From assembly GCA_013397435.1 (NCBI GenBank), contig VZRG01000302.1, positions 298,269-362,268 on the forward strand: DNA of 64,000 nt, read 5' to 3'. Positions 1-11,400 of this stretch are shown here, piece after piece; the first letter of the stretch is position 1, and each line of letters begins with the position of its first letter. Both the position numbers and the translations under genes were made by a program. The stretch comes from Erythrocercus mccallii. Taxonomy: Eukaryota; Chordata; Aves; Passeriformes; Dicruridae. Under the pieces are notes generated by a model, which saw only the letters and a list, made by a program, of their open reading frames with translations, searched no databases and was not told the origin of the DNA.

Positions 1-234
1 CTCACTCTTGGGAAATTTGTGTGCCTCTGCCATTCCCCACTGGCCCCCAGCCTTATGCTTTGGTGGGGCAAAGCATGAAATTCAGGCAGACCAAAAGGAA
101 AGCAGCATGCAGCACAGTGGCAAATGAAAACTCTGCTGATGGATACAGGCTAATGGACTTCAGAAAAAATAATCTGAGTTTTCATGCACATTGCTTCTTT
201 GAAATTATCTGTTAACCACCAAGGAAAAAGACTA
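1..234. other. unannotated flank before first LTR
   Basis: Mixed-composition DNA. Short open frames occur but none resembles a known protein, and I recognise no repeat here. Confidence 0.5.
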
Positions 235-240
235 GGATAT

Positions 241-858
241 TGAGGGATTCTGCTGCTGGCAGACCCCGAGATTTTAGATAGAAAGTCCTTTTCCCAAGTC
301 CCAAGCCAGAAGAAGAGGTCAGGAATCCGTCGGTTGTGTTTTCAAGGTTGTTTTATTTTTCTTATCTTATTTCATTCTTTTCTGCCCTGCCAAGGTTGTT
401 GCAACAGCAGGGTCAGGAGTCAACTGCCTTCGGCCAGGGTGGTACTTAACTTTTATACTAGATAATACATGTTTTATATTTACAATTAAATACCAATACC
501 TATCACCTATGTTAGACAGTCTAATTCTACTCTGATCCAATCCAAAAGTGCCACCACCACAGCAGAAAATGGATGACAAGAAGGACAAAAAGAGAAGGAC
601 CACACCCTGATCCTCCATTTTGTCTCTTCCGACTCCATCCTAAAACCCCCAATATTCTACATTTGCACCCCGTGATTACTTAACTACTATTACTATAATT
701 CTTTATTACACTCTTGTGGTCTGTAATGCTTTTGCAAGGCCCATGGACCAAGATTAAAGACAGTGTCTCCCTGAGCTTTGTGCAGGGGGTTCGGACCCCC
801 TGCCAGGATCTCAAACCTTCCAGGGCAGTCAGTCAGAGGAATGTCCTGGGTTCTGACA
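241..858 (-). mobile_element. solo ERV LTR with 6-bp TSD
   Basis: A 618-bp LTR in minus orientation. The plus-strand boundaries are TG at 241 and CA at 857-858. The 6-bp target duplication GGATAT is present on both sides (235-240 and 859-864). On the minus strand a TATAAAA box lies at plus positions 451-457 and an AATAAA polyadenylation signal at 352-357, about 100 bases apart, as expected for a U3-R-U5 order. No internal retroviral sequence adjoins it, so it is a solo LTR left by recombination between the two LTRs of a provirus. A 6-bp duplication is typical of class II (ERVK/alpharetrovirus-like) elements. Family assignment is inference; the boundaries and duplication are read directly. Confidence 0.9.
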
Positions 859-864
859 GGATAT

Positions 865-1130
865 CATTGTGGACAGGTCACTCTAAACCTCTGCTTAAAG
901 TGCAAACCTGAAGCAGTCGATTAAGAAGTGGCCCAGTTAAACTGTTTTTTAAATGAACAGAATACAGAGTAATACTGAAAACATCACCTCTGCCATGATT
1001 CAGAAAGACTCCCATCTCCCTTCAGCTGCATGCTGTTTTTCAGCCAAAGCAATTCTGTGAGGAAAGAAGAAAAGAATTTACAAGAGGGAAGGTCTTTACA
1101 TGACAGATTTATGGCACATTTTAAGACAGA
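865..1130. other. no recognised feature
   Basis: Short unique-looking stretch between the first LTR and a CR1 tail. Nothing supportable is seen on either strand. Confidence 0.4.
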
Positions 1131-1199
1131 GTGATATTTCAACCATACGATCTTACAAGGTCCCTTCCAGCATGAGCTGTTCTATGAGCCTATGATTTT
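1131..1199 (+). repeat. CR1 LINE 3' tail fragment
   Basis: The stretch resembles the 3' untranslated end of a CR1 retrotransposon in plus orientation: a 'gatcttacaaggtcccttcca' type segment followed by a degenerate ATTCTATG-like tail (gttctatgagcctatgattt). CR1 is the dominant LINE of birds and inserts 5'-truncated, which fits about 70 bp of 3' end alone. It has diverged from the usual consensus, so it is old. Confidence 0.75.
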
Positions 1200-1593
1200 G
1201 AAATGAGAAGCGGCTGAAAAGTATTGGGACAGTTATATGTACACAGGGCATTGTCCAGCAGAGGTACTTTACTCCTGTGTCCCTTTTTGCTTAACAATAT
1301 ATGTGGGAGGACAAAGATGAAAACCAATGAACTTTAAAAAAAAAAAACAAAAAAAAGTGTAGCCAGTTTATCCAGTTGATAAAGATACTTCCAGTTCCTG
1401 GGAGCTGAAACAAATATTGAACATTTACAAGGGCAGTGAAAGCTTCCATGGTATCTTCAGACAGGACACTTTTTTCCACACTTACTGTTTGTGATTATAA
1501 AAATTGAAGTTGCTAGGAATGAACTAATTGGCAGGTGTATGTCTCTATTGCACAGAAGAGTGCTGTGCAGATATGATTGAATGAACTGAAAAT

Positions 1594-2914
1594 GAGGTGT
1601 GTTGGTTTCAGCATTTGCTGTCTTCTGAGGTATGACTAGGAGAACCCAAAAAACCAAAACAGGCTTACCTTAAAAGTTACAAAGATAGTTTATTCATACG
1701 CACTAGGAAGAAGAAAATAAGAAAAGAAAAAAAAAGAAACATTCGAAACATCCTTCCCTCCCTCCCACAAGTATTCACTTTCCCACACAAAACATAAAGA
1801 GACAACCTGTGATTTTCAGTCAGTTTTACCATTTGAAAACAGTCTTTCATCAATTCTTTAGGAAAGGAGTCTCTCTTAGAGTCATTGATCCCACTGCCAA
1901 CCTAGAACAGTTCTCTTGTGGGTTTTAACTGTCACAAACACAGCTGCCTGGGAAACCTGGTCTGTGACCCCTCCCATTAGCAGTTTCCCAAGCTGCTTAT
2001 GGGTCATGAGCTCAAACACACTGGGGTGTTACTTTTTAGAGACTATTAACTCTAAAGGCAAAGGATTCTTCATTTCAAGGAACAGAGATATCTTCTCACT
2101 TCTTTCACCAGAGCAAGGGCTTCTCATCTCTCTCTGTTCAAGCATCTCATAAGATCACTATCACTAGCACATCACAAACACCTTTGCTCCAAAATTCACA
2201 CACACAAATTTGAACATCTCTTCAGATGCATATTTTTTCCATGGTTTAAAGGATAATTTACATATAAAGTTCATTTCCATGTCTCAGTGAAATAAATTTA
2301 GCTTGAAATAGTAACCTCCTCAAACCCTCCTCCCAAAAGTCTTTTTACTCTCTTTCTNNNNNNNNNNNNNNNNNNNNNNNNNNNNNNNNNNNNNNNNNNN
2401 NNNNNNNNNNNNNNNNNNNNNNNNNNNNNNNNNNNNNNNNNNNNNNNNNNNNNNNNNNNNNNNNNNNNNNNNNNNNNNNNNNNNNNNNNNNNNNNNNNNN
2501 NNNNNNNNNNNNNNNNNNNNNNNNNNNNNNNNNNNNNNNNNNNNNNNNNNNNNNNNNNNNNNNNNNNNNNNNNNNNNNNNNNNNNNNNNNNNNNNNNNNN
2601 NNNNNNNNNNNNNNNNNNNNNNNNNNNNNNNNNNNNNNNNNNCCTCTCCTCCCCATCACTGGTAGCTGAGGGAAGCGGCAGTGTTTTACAGTTGCTGGAG
2701 ACCCAATCCGGGCTGGAAAGGGGCATTTTCTCCTCCCCTTCCCTGGCCCGGGGATCACTGGTCCCGGCACCTTCCCGGGAAATGCTTGGCCCGGGCAGGG
2801 GCCGGCTCCCCAGGAGTGGGGAGCTGGGGCCAGCTCACCTCTTCCAATGCAGGGAGGGAAGAGGCCAGCTTCTCAAGATCCTCCTGAATTTAAACTGTGT
2901 GTGACCCAGAGGTG
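1594..2914 (-). mobile_element. solo ERV LTR, 6-bp TSD, with assembly gap
   Basis: An LTR-like element with ends at 1600 (TGTTGG) and 2908 (ACCCA), flanked by a 6-bp direct repeat GAGGTG at 1594-1599 and 2909-2914. On the minus strand an AATAAA signal lies at plus 1689-1694, about 90 bases from the element's 3' end, so the element reads right to left. The part right of the gap (its 5' half) is markedly GC-rich, the left part AT-rich. The apparent length of about 1.3 kb depends on the true size of the gap at 2358-2642. It may be a long solo LTR or a short non-autonomous element. The two termini are not strong inverted repeats, so the right boundary is less certain than the duplication suggests. 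Confidence 0.7.
2358..2642. other. assembly gap (285 N)
   Basis: A run of N between a pyrimidine-rich left edge (ctctttct) and a pyrimidine-rich right edge (cctctcct). It falls inside the LTR-like element, where composition switches from AT-rich to GC-rich. The content is unknown; the flanks suggest a polypyrimidine or GC-rich stretch that failed to assemble. Confidence 0.95.
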
Positions 2915-3152
2915 TACATCTATATTTAATTAGCTAACCTAGTTGTGAATTTCAAAGTCAATTACTAATTGGTTTTTACCATCCCTGCTAAACCAACACA
3001 AGCTGATACACTCTCTGTGACTCCTGGCACTTGAAATTGCTGTGTTAAAATTTGGGAAAGTCTCCACTGCATTGCTACTTTAAAACTGACAATGCAAGCT
3101 AGGAACTTCTCGTCAGACATTAGCTCATATGTCTTGCACCCTTCTCTGATCT

Positions 3153-3310
3153 TAGAATCACATGAAAAGATCGACTAAGTTCAAGATCATCCTAGTCTAT
3201 TGCTCCTCAACAGCGCTAGACCAAAAAAGCCATGTGTCCTCATGTACTTCTGTCTATCTTTAAGACCAAAGAATGGACATTCCACACCCTGCCCATTCAC
3301 CACTGTCATT
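3153..3310 (-). repeat. degenerate CR1-like 3' fragment
   Basis: The plus strand carries an 'agaatcaca' start, then 'aagatcatcctagtc', 'cgctagaccaa' and 'gaatggacattccac' segments. These occur in the order found in the reverse complement of avian CR1 3' ends. Many mismatches and small indels separate them, so this is an old copy and the limits are approximate. Chance resemblance cannot be excluded. Confidence 0.4.
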
Positions 3311-5525
3311 GTTCTCTTTGGTTTTAAAGACAGCCTTTTAATGATTCTAATAGTCTCTTTCAGTCTTATGAAATGATTTATTGTAGAACATTCTTGTTTG
3401 TCTTTCAAGATATTTCCAAATGACATACAGTTTTGTTCAGTTTCTTCAAAATTCAGCACACCATTTTAGCTAGAGATTTTCCAGTGATGGTTAATTATTT
3501 TTTAAGCATATCTCTATGCTTTTTGACCTCTCATCACAGCATTTTGGAAACAACAGTGCTTTCTTAATTCACATCAGTAAGGCATATGCTTTCTAATTTT
3601 TACACTGCCATGTAGGTGGCTAATGAAGACATCAGAGAACAGCAGACTCAGATGTAATGCATTGCAGAGCCGTGTTTGATATAGTTCTCTGCTTGATAGT
3701 CAACCACTGGTAGCTACATTTAAACTGTGTTTTTCCAGCAGTTTCACCATCCTGAAAAAAAATTCCCCCACAAAACTTTTCCTTAGCTTTCCTAGAAGGT
3801 GTCAAAAGCCTTATTGAAGAGATGGCATTTGACATCTACTAAAACTATAAAACATATCTAGTCGTCAGTCTCCTGTCATAAGAAGAAAACAGATTGTTTT
3901 GGTGTGATTTTTCCCAACAAGTCAACCCAGACTGTTGCTTATCTTGTTTTCTTTTCAGGGCTTAGGAATAGTCCTTTGTTTAATTGCTTGTTTCAGTGCT
4001 TTTTAGGGGATTTGAAATTAGCCTAGTAATTCTTCATTTTCTCCTGTATACATACCAGCTTTCTGTTGGCCCTTGCCAGTTTTCCAGTGTCTCACTGGTC
4101 ACCCACAAATCCTCAAAGACAGTGGGTAATAATTCTGAATTTGCTTCAGCCAGGTATTTAAATACAATAACTGAACAAATTGGTTTTTAAGCTCTTATCT
4201 GCATTAACCTGAGATATTATCCCACTGACATTGGTGTTGTTGGCTACCACATTGTGGCTGGCCTCTCTAGTAAAGAGATGGAAAAAAGCGGTAAACTTGG
4301 ATCTTCTCATCCCCTGTTGCTGATTTTTCCTTTTCAGTTGTGTTCCAACATATCTTTTCATTTTCTAGTGTAACTAATACTCTTGAATGATTTCTAGTTA
4401 TGTACCATGTCACTTCGTTGTTGTCTTTCATTTCATGCTTTTTTGAGTCTGTCGTCTTTGACTATTTCTGGAAGCCTGTCTGTAAGCAAATATAATTTTT
4501 GCCTCCTGTATGCCTTCAAGTATTTTTTCTATGTGAAAAGATTATTGTTTGGTGAACTCTTTCTCTCTTATTTTCTCCTTATTAAAGTTTGCATTTATGT
4601 CCTAAGTTCAGTCAAATCAGGGAACTGCTATTTCTCCTCCAATATTTTCCCTTTCTACTTAGCTCCTGAAGAGCTGAGTAGTCAGTTTTTGAGGTTATCA
4701 ATATCTTGCAGTCCATTGGTTTCTGTTTTACTGTTCTTTCTCCATAATGATGTTCACTTGAGATATTTTCTATATTCAGGTTTACCAATTACTCATGTCA
4801 TTAGAATGAAATACAGAAATATTTTTTTCCTGGAGGTTTCTCTGCCATCTGCATTTAGTGGTTGTTGCCAAAGCATCTGAGCAAGAATGGGATTCTGTAT
4901 CCCAGTATTTTTGGTTTCCATTCGTTACATATGTAGCTGAAATACTTGGGTGCCACTAAGTTCCTTCATTTAAAGGGTTCTGGTCATGAAATTATCTTCT
5001 ACCAGATCATCCTGTTTGGCTGAAGTATTATAGATTCCCCACTACATGTATTTCCTCATTACTTAAGAGCTCTTCAGCTGCTCAAAAGTCCTGTCCTGAG
5101 ATCTCAGGGCAAATCAATATGTCCTTGATCTTCCTTTCTCCTCTACCTGCACTTCTTGAGGAAGTTTTGCACCACTTCCTGTGCTGGTTCTGAAGAAGCG
5201 GTTTGATTGAGCATCTATGTCATGTAAGCAGTAATTTTGATCATATTTGAAGACTTCAGTCCTCCTGTTTATTCCACTGTGTGTTTATTCCACATACTTG
5301 GTATGTAGATGTCAAAGATAATCACTGAATTTGATGCATTATTCTCTTCCCAATGTTTCTGGCTTGACCAGATAACTCCTGTTAATGGTTATTCATGGTG
5401 ACTTGTTTGCTTTGTCACCTCTCCGTTTCAGTGCTCAGGATGGCTCACATTGGCTTCAGTGGCTTATGTGCAAAGATTGACCTCTGGTGGATTAGAAAGG
5501 CTACTTGTGTGACCGGTTTGGGTTC
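3311..5525. other. no recognised feature; T-rich plus strand
   Basis: About 2.2 kb of AT-rich DNA, T-rich on the plus strand between about 4400 and 4900. That skew gives a 157-codon open frame rich in Leu, Ser and Phe, which I regard as chance. No repeat, RNA gene or exon-like block is recognised. Confidence 0.4.
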
Positions 5526-5575
5526 CTACATCTCCTACATATCTACATCTCTTACACATCTACATCTCCTATATC
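5526..5575. repeat. 17-bp minisatellite, 3 copies
   Basis: Three tandem copies of a 17-bp unit (ctacatctcctacatat and close variants) at 5526-5542, 5543-5559 and 5560-5575. The third copy is slightly shortened and diverged. Confidence 0.85.
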
Positions 5576-6917
5576 ACTGTACGCTTTGGAGCTGAGGCTC
5601 CTGATTGTGGCAGGTGAGACTCCACTTGGTGTTTTCCACCTCTGTATGAGCTGGAGCCTGGTGGCTGCACAGGTGAACCATCTGTCCAAGTCTTGCTATT
5701 ACATTTATCTTGAAGAATAAACCTGAGAGTTTTAGATGTCTTTTATTTATAAGCACAGTATAGGGAGAAAAGTTCAGCAAGTATAAAGCCAGGAGGAACA
5801 ATTTACCCATAGCTGCATCAGGTGTCCATCTGTGTTACCTATGCAGCAAAACAAAACAAGTGGTTGCTAGTGGAAGAGCTTCTAACTGAAAATCCCACTG
5901 TCTTGAGCTTGTTATGCAGGTTCAGAATTTCACTTTCCTTGCAATTCTTTTTTTTTTTTGTATAATTTGAGCAATTTTATTATTTTTAGTCTACAATGTT
6001 TGTTGCCAAGTTAGCTTTGCCATCAGTGATGCAGCATTTGCCTCTTCACCCTCTGCATCCTTTAGCCTAGCTACTGCAGCAGAACAAGTGTGTGTCCAGC
6101 ACAAGGTAAATCAGTATGCTTATTTTTAGATTTTTCAAGTCTTAAGACTGTGTATTGTTGCACAGGTACTTTAGTTTCCACAAAACCACCTCTGTGGGAA
6201 GTGATTTCTCGTGCTTGCTCTTCAGGAGATGATACACATACATTTCCAGGATAGTATAAAGAACATGGAGCTTTGGGGAACACCAGGGTTGATACACTGC
6301 TTGTGTACCTCGGGACTGCCAAGAAGAAGTGTCCAATGCAGGGTGTGCCCACTGAGGTACCTGCCTCTAGGCTATACTGGAACTGGTCCTTCTCAGAACA
6401 CCAGATGTTTTGGCGAGAGAGGAAGACGTGGAGTGGAGGAGGAAGCTGGGTCTTATCCAAGTGCCTCTTGGTAATATCAGTCACCTCACCCTGGTGGGGT
6501 TCCTTGTGTCAGCAGAGAGAGCAAAGAAATCCAGGAACATCTTTTCTCCCATTTTACCTTTTCTTTAAAATAACTGATTTTTTTATGAGGGGTTCTGAGA
6601 AACATATTTAAGTGGAGAAGTTGGGTGGACAAGAAACTGCTGTTGTTCCTCTTTTAACTTTATTTTCCTGCTGTTAGAGATTTATTTTTTAAATTGTGTG
6701 TAAATGCATTTCCCATGCTACTGTGAAAGATTGAGTTAGTTAAGAGCTGCATGAGCTGTCTCTATATTACAGACTCAGATTGGATAAATTAGGGGAAATT
6801 CTGGGGCTGGGGGATGATGGCATGGGAGGCTGAATTACAGGCAGTAAATGTTGCTGAATCCTATACATTTTAAGTAGCCAAAAAAGGAGATCTTTTTAAG
6901 GTCTTTTCTTTGCTCAA
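5576..6917. other. no recognised feature
   Basis: Unique-looking DNA. An open frame of 137 codons on the minus strand (6071-6484) overlaps a 112-codon plus frame. Neither resembles a protein I know. No splice-like context was found. Confidence 0.35.
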
Positions 6918-7037
6918 TGAATTGTGTTGAACTGCTTGGATGGACGAGACTACAAAGCCATGGGGAAATTCTTCAAAGGTTTGGCACAATCTGCAGCCTT
7001 GGTGTGCTTTGATGAATTTAATCGTATAGAGCTGGAG
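6918..7037 (+). pseudogene. relic dynein heavy chain exon (AAA1 Walker B)
   Basis: Translated from 6918 in frame, this 40-codon block reads through NCLDGRDYKAMGKFFKGLAQ (6930-6989) and on to CFDEFNRIELE (7005-7037). This is the hallmark region of the first AAA+ module (AAA1) of dynein heavy chains; CFDEFNR is the Walker B segment, which positions the acidic residues for ATP hydrolysis. Dynein heavy chains are microtubule motors of cilia and cytoplasm. The block is exactly 120 bp and ends at GAG|gtaatt, a good splice donor. The first codon is TGA, where dyneins usually have Cys. The two bases before it are AA after a pyrimidine tract (gtcttttctttgctc), where an acceptor AG would be expected. 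The usual small-residue/Trp run before CFDEF is altered (AALV). So it looks like a once-functional exon now decayed, or a duplicated gene fragment. I found no neighbouring dynein exons. Which paralogue it derives from is not determined. Confidence 0.82.
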
Positions 7038-7849
7038 GTAATTGTAGTACCAGTTTCTTAACAAAGTTGGTATTCAATGAAAGTGACAAGCTTGACAACT
7101 TCATTAACAGCACTGACATTAAACAACATTGACTGAATTTTACTGTTAAATGAAAAAACACAGTTTTAGTACAATTTAATCAAATACAACCAGTTGTCTG
7201 TGGCAAATCTCTCCTTGTGATTTTTTTATGGTTCCTGCATTTCTTACTGGAAATATGGCAGAGAAATATTGTTGTTGCAACCTTCTGAGCAATAGTGACA
7301 GAGGGAGGTTTGTGGGGAGACATATTTTTTTTTGTGATAGATTAGCAGAGAGATTTCTCTTTTGCACGGCTACACAACTGCCACTCATAGTGCCTTGAAA
7401 GACAGGAGTTAACTTCCATCTTCAGAAAGCTCACAGCCAGAGAGACTGCTTTAATAACACATTTATTACTTTGTTGGGGAGGAGAGAGCAACACCAAAAA
7501 ACAGCCCTGCAACAAGAGATCTGAAACAAATGAGAGCTTTGGGGTTTAAGACAGTCATTTATTGCACTTACAGAAAGCATAATTAAGTGTCCATATTGGG
7601 TGATACTGTATTTTCTTATACTTATTTTCTTGCATAAGCTGATCTGATTAATCTTTTATAGCTCCAACATTTTTCTGATACTTTTTCTTTTGGAGACACA
7701 TCTACAAATAACCCTAAGTAGAAGTTATTGACATTGACTTAGCTTATAACCATTCATTTAAATTTCTGCTTCTGACATGGCACAGAAACTGGCTTTAAAA
7801 ATACAATAAGCTTGCTGTATTTTCCATTTTCTTGTATTAGACCATTAGA
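7038..7849. other. no recognised feature
   Basis: AT-rich DNA after the dynein-like donor site. I looked for the next dynein segment (the region after Walker B, ending in a conserved MNPGY motif) in this stretch and did not find it. Confidence 0.35.
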
Positions 7850-8466
7850 GATATTGAAACAGGGGCAGATAGAACTCCACAACTAATAATAGTTGTTAGA
7901 GCAGTATGTATTTATTCAACATTGAGATGCATGGAGAATAACTTCACCAAAGACATGCATACCCAACCAAGAGTCTTATCCCTTATTATTTATTCCCTGA
8001 GGTTTTACATATGCATGGCATTGCACAGTTTGTCTCATACATATTGATTCCCTGGCCCCGCCCATCCTTGCCTCCTATGGTCATTAGTCTGGGCATCTGG
8101 GCATGCTCAGTCCCTTGTGGTGGTCTCTGGTGGTCATCAAAGGATGAAGGAAACGGAGTCTTCTTCACAAACTTTTCACCTTTATCTTTCCTGTGTGTGC
8201 TTTGGGCCTCCTTGGCAATTTTCCCAAGCAAATACTCAGTTCTCGCTGGCTAAGGGTCCATGTTCATCTCTTTATCTGCATTCTTAGCCTTGTTATCCCA
8301 GAGTGTTTAGGTTAGCTCTTTTCATTATCACTGAGAGGCCCCATGCTTGTAGTGCTTTCAAAATATGCTAAAGGTTAACAGCGTTTGGTATTCACTAAAT
8401 GCCTTCTATAATGCAATTTAATATATGTAGGACCAGTTAGAATTTTCAGTTCTCTGTCTCAGATAT
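7850..8466 (-). mobile_element. solo ERVL-like LTR with 5-bp TSD
   Basis: A 607-bp LTR at 7855-8461 bounded by the 5-bp duplication GATAT (7850-7854 and 8462-8466). The ends are short inverted repeats: TGAAACAG on the plus strand at the left and TGAGACAG on the minus strand at the right. On the minus strand an AATAAA signal lies at plus 7911-7916, close to the left end, so transcription would run right to left. A CCCCGCCC GC-box-like motif lies near 8056. No internal retroviral sequence is attached. A 5-bp duplication fits class III (ERVL-type) elements, which are abundant in birds; that class is inferred. Confidence 0.88.
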
Positions 8467-11400
8467 ATAGATGCTTCTGGAAGATGATATAGCTTTAGCA
8501 TTTTCATTTATTTAGCAGGTTATCTCTATTTGATGCATAGGGAATTTTTCAATGCACTGGGCAATTTATTTGCCCAAGGGTGTGATGGATTTTTGTTTTT
8601 ATTACACTTAGTAGCACATTAAAGCACCATTTTGAAGTTTAAAAAAACAACTACTTTTTCAAACTAAAATCGTGTCAAAGATCTTGCTTTACACTTCACT
8701 TTGATGATCTTTATATCTGTTCACCAAACTTTGACCCTTCAGACACCAGGTCTGAACAGATGTAGGTATAGGAAGATATATCTGTACTCACCAATGTTTA
8801 TCATCAATAGTTTTGGTGAGCTGGAGCAGTGGAGCTGTCAAACAATCCAAAAGGAACAATAGTACGTTGCTACAGTGGACAAAATTATAGGATCATTTAT
8901 TCTTTATTACTATTGTGCTTCTCGGCTAGACTTAGAGAGATTTTCTCCCTAGATCACAGTACCACAGAGAGCAATTATGCCTGCATTGGTTCTTTTTCAA
9001 TAAAGAGGCAGCAGGCACCCCTTTTTCTATTAGAGTGCAGCATACACCAAGTAAATGCCTGAGTGAAATCTCTTTTGCCTTTGTGAACCTTTTTCATTTG
9101 CCCACTGACAGGAGATCCCTCAAGACCAGCACTAAGCTCTTCTTCATTAGAACCCAGTTTTCAATTTAAATTTTAATTAGAATGGATGACTTAGGATACT
9201 CACCATTCATTGTAATTTCTGCATGCCACTAATCAACAACCAGAAAAATACTTCTTTTCTAAATTTATTTATTTCTAAAAACTAAGTTCCTTTTCTGTAA
9301 TATTTTTATTGCTTCTAGTTAAAATTATTTTAGCTCACCTCATATAGTTGCATTTTTGAATGGGTTTCATTCTTGCAAAGTGATATGCTTTTTTCATTCT
9401 TTTAAGATAAGGTCACCTAAAACCTGGATTCTTACATTAAGGTAGGGCTAAGGAGCAGTTAAAATCAGAGTTAAACTACATACAGGTGCAGTTCTTAATG
9501 TGTTGTGTTTTTCAGCCCTTCTTTGATTCATAATGAAATATTATTTAATGTTAATGTTTTATCATAAATGGGATATAATGATATCTACTTGGTTAGAGTC
9601 AGCTGAAGGATTAAAGTTATCCAGTCTTGATTTTACTTGTCTTAAAAGACTGAAGTCCTTTTTGTTTGTTTTTTTAAATTCTGAGACTTAGACTGCATGT
9701 ATTCCAGCTGGAAGATAAACCATTAGATCTAAATATTACCTATCTGGTATTTCTAGTCCTCAGTTTGCTGAAGCAATTTATTTCCAAAGGAAAAAGTATG
9801 ATACTAATGGCAAAGAATTTTATCTAAACAAAGGTCAGTATATCTGATTAAGGAGTGTTTCGTCCTCTGGCACCCACAGGCAGAGTGAGATGTTAAGGGA
9901 AAATTTTGGTAGAGGCTACACATATAGTTGAATGACCTGATATAATTTAAAGGCTTTTTATAGTATATGTAGATCAGTGCCTGGAAATCCAACAGAGGTC
10001 AGTGGGTATTTTATTCTGGTTTATGTTTTTGATCAATTCCTGCAGCCACTTCCAGACACTGCTCATCATCACTACAATTGCCTGGCAGTAAAACAGTTCA
10101 GTCAGTGTTGGAGCACTAATATCAGAGCTGTGATTCAGGAAAGTCTTTGGGTTTGCTAAGGCTTTTGCATGTCTGAAAAGGAGCTCAGGTCTAATAGAGT
10201 GCCTAGTATGAATATTTCAATTTAAAAAAAAAAATCATCTTTACAATATGTCCAGTTCTTCCCTCAGTCTGAACATGTGTCTCATCTGCACAAGTTTGAC
10301 TCATCTGCTGTCATCCACTCCTGATCCTAGAAATTAATGAAATTATTCACTTTTTTTTGTAAGTGTTGAAATGGACTAGAAAAAAACACAGAGACTGTAA
10401 ATGTCCTGTAGGGAGAACCATTGAGAATTCCATCGGGAATTTTGCCATTAAAGTGTGTATATCCAAAGTTTTGTCTCATTATCTTTAATTGCTCTTCAAA
10501 AGCTCTGATACTGTCACTCTTAATTTTGTATAAGTATACACACAGGAACACTTAGAATATATGGTGGAGGATTTGAAATTTCTAAATATTTTTAAACTCA
10601 CGCACTGGAACATTTTCTTAATGTCATACTAAAGGAAAGAATAAATGGGAAAAATAGGAAACAAAATATTCCCTTAGAATTCTAAGTACTAAGATCTAGA
10701 TGACAATAAGTTCACTGGTGTGTTACAAGGTCTGAAACTGTGTAAGGGGCAAGTATTTCAGACTGTGGAGAAAGCCAGCTTGTATGCCACTGCATCAGGC
10801 CACATATTACATTATAATATATCGCACAATTCAAACAACTTCAGAATTTCTCTCATTTCACTGAAAGATATTATGCATCTGTATGCTTAAAGAAAGTACT
10901 CTTTGATGCCACTATAATACCAAGAAAAGTAATATTCTAACAGGAAAATGAAATAGGACAGTATGTTGTGCTGTTAGATGGCAAAAGAAGTGAACTCATC
11001 TTTTCTGCAAGCATATTCCTCAAACTGAGATGAAAACTGATTTAATTTCTGTAAGAAATATTCTAAGAGAGAGAAATCCAACCTTTTGCTTTCTGACGCC
11101 AAAAATATTTCTTATTCATAATAAAGTATTTGGATTACTAGTCTCAGCTATTTTCTCTCATTTGTTTTGTTTGGTTTGGTTTGGTTTGTCTGCTCCTTTG
11201 CATTCTGGAGTGTGCTTTTTCAGTGCCTGAAAGAATACAAGAACTTCTTGCCATTGAGCTAGTGGTTGGTTTTGAGCTAATATCTGCTTTGCTATTGGCA
11301 TTTATAAATAAGGAAAATCAATGGAATTATCTTAAAGCAAAGCTTTACTTTCAATTAACATCAAGTAAACCAGGAAGGTTCTGGTTTTTGTCTGCCTACA

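Noticed and set aside
2298..2770. Open frames of about 140 codons on the minus strand across the gap
   Set aside because: They are open only because N bases were translated as unknown residues.
4407..4880. 157-codon plus-strand open frame
   Set aside because: It is rich in Leu, Ser and Phe because the plus strand is T-rich here. No domain, splice context or known similarity; regarded as chance.
6918..6920. Reading the TGA in the dynein-like block as selenocysteine, so the exon is functional
   Set aside because: Dyneins are not selenoproteins, and the splice acceptor also looks broken. A nonsense change at the usual Cys codon is simpler.
10327..10551. Minus-strand 74-codon frame with protein-like composition
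   Set aside because: I could not connect it to any family, and flanking splice signals are not convincing.
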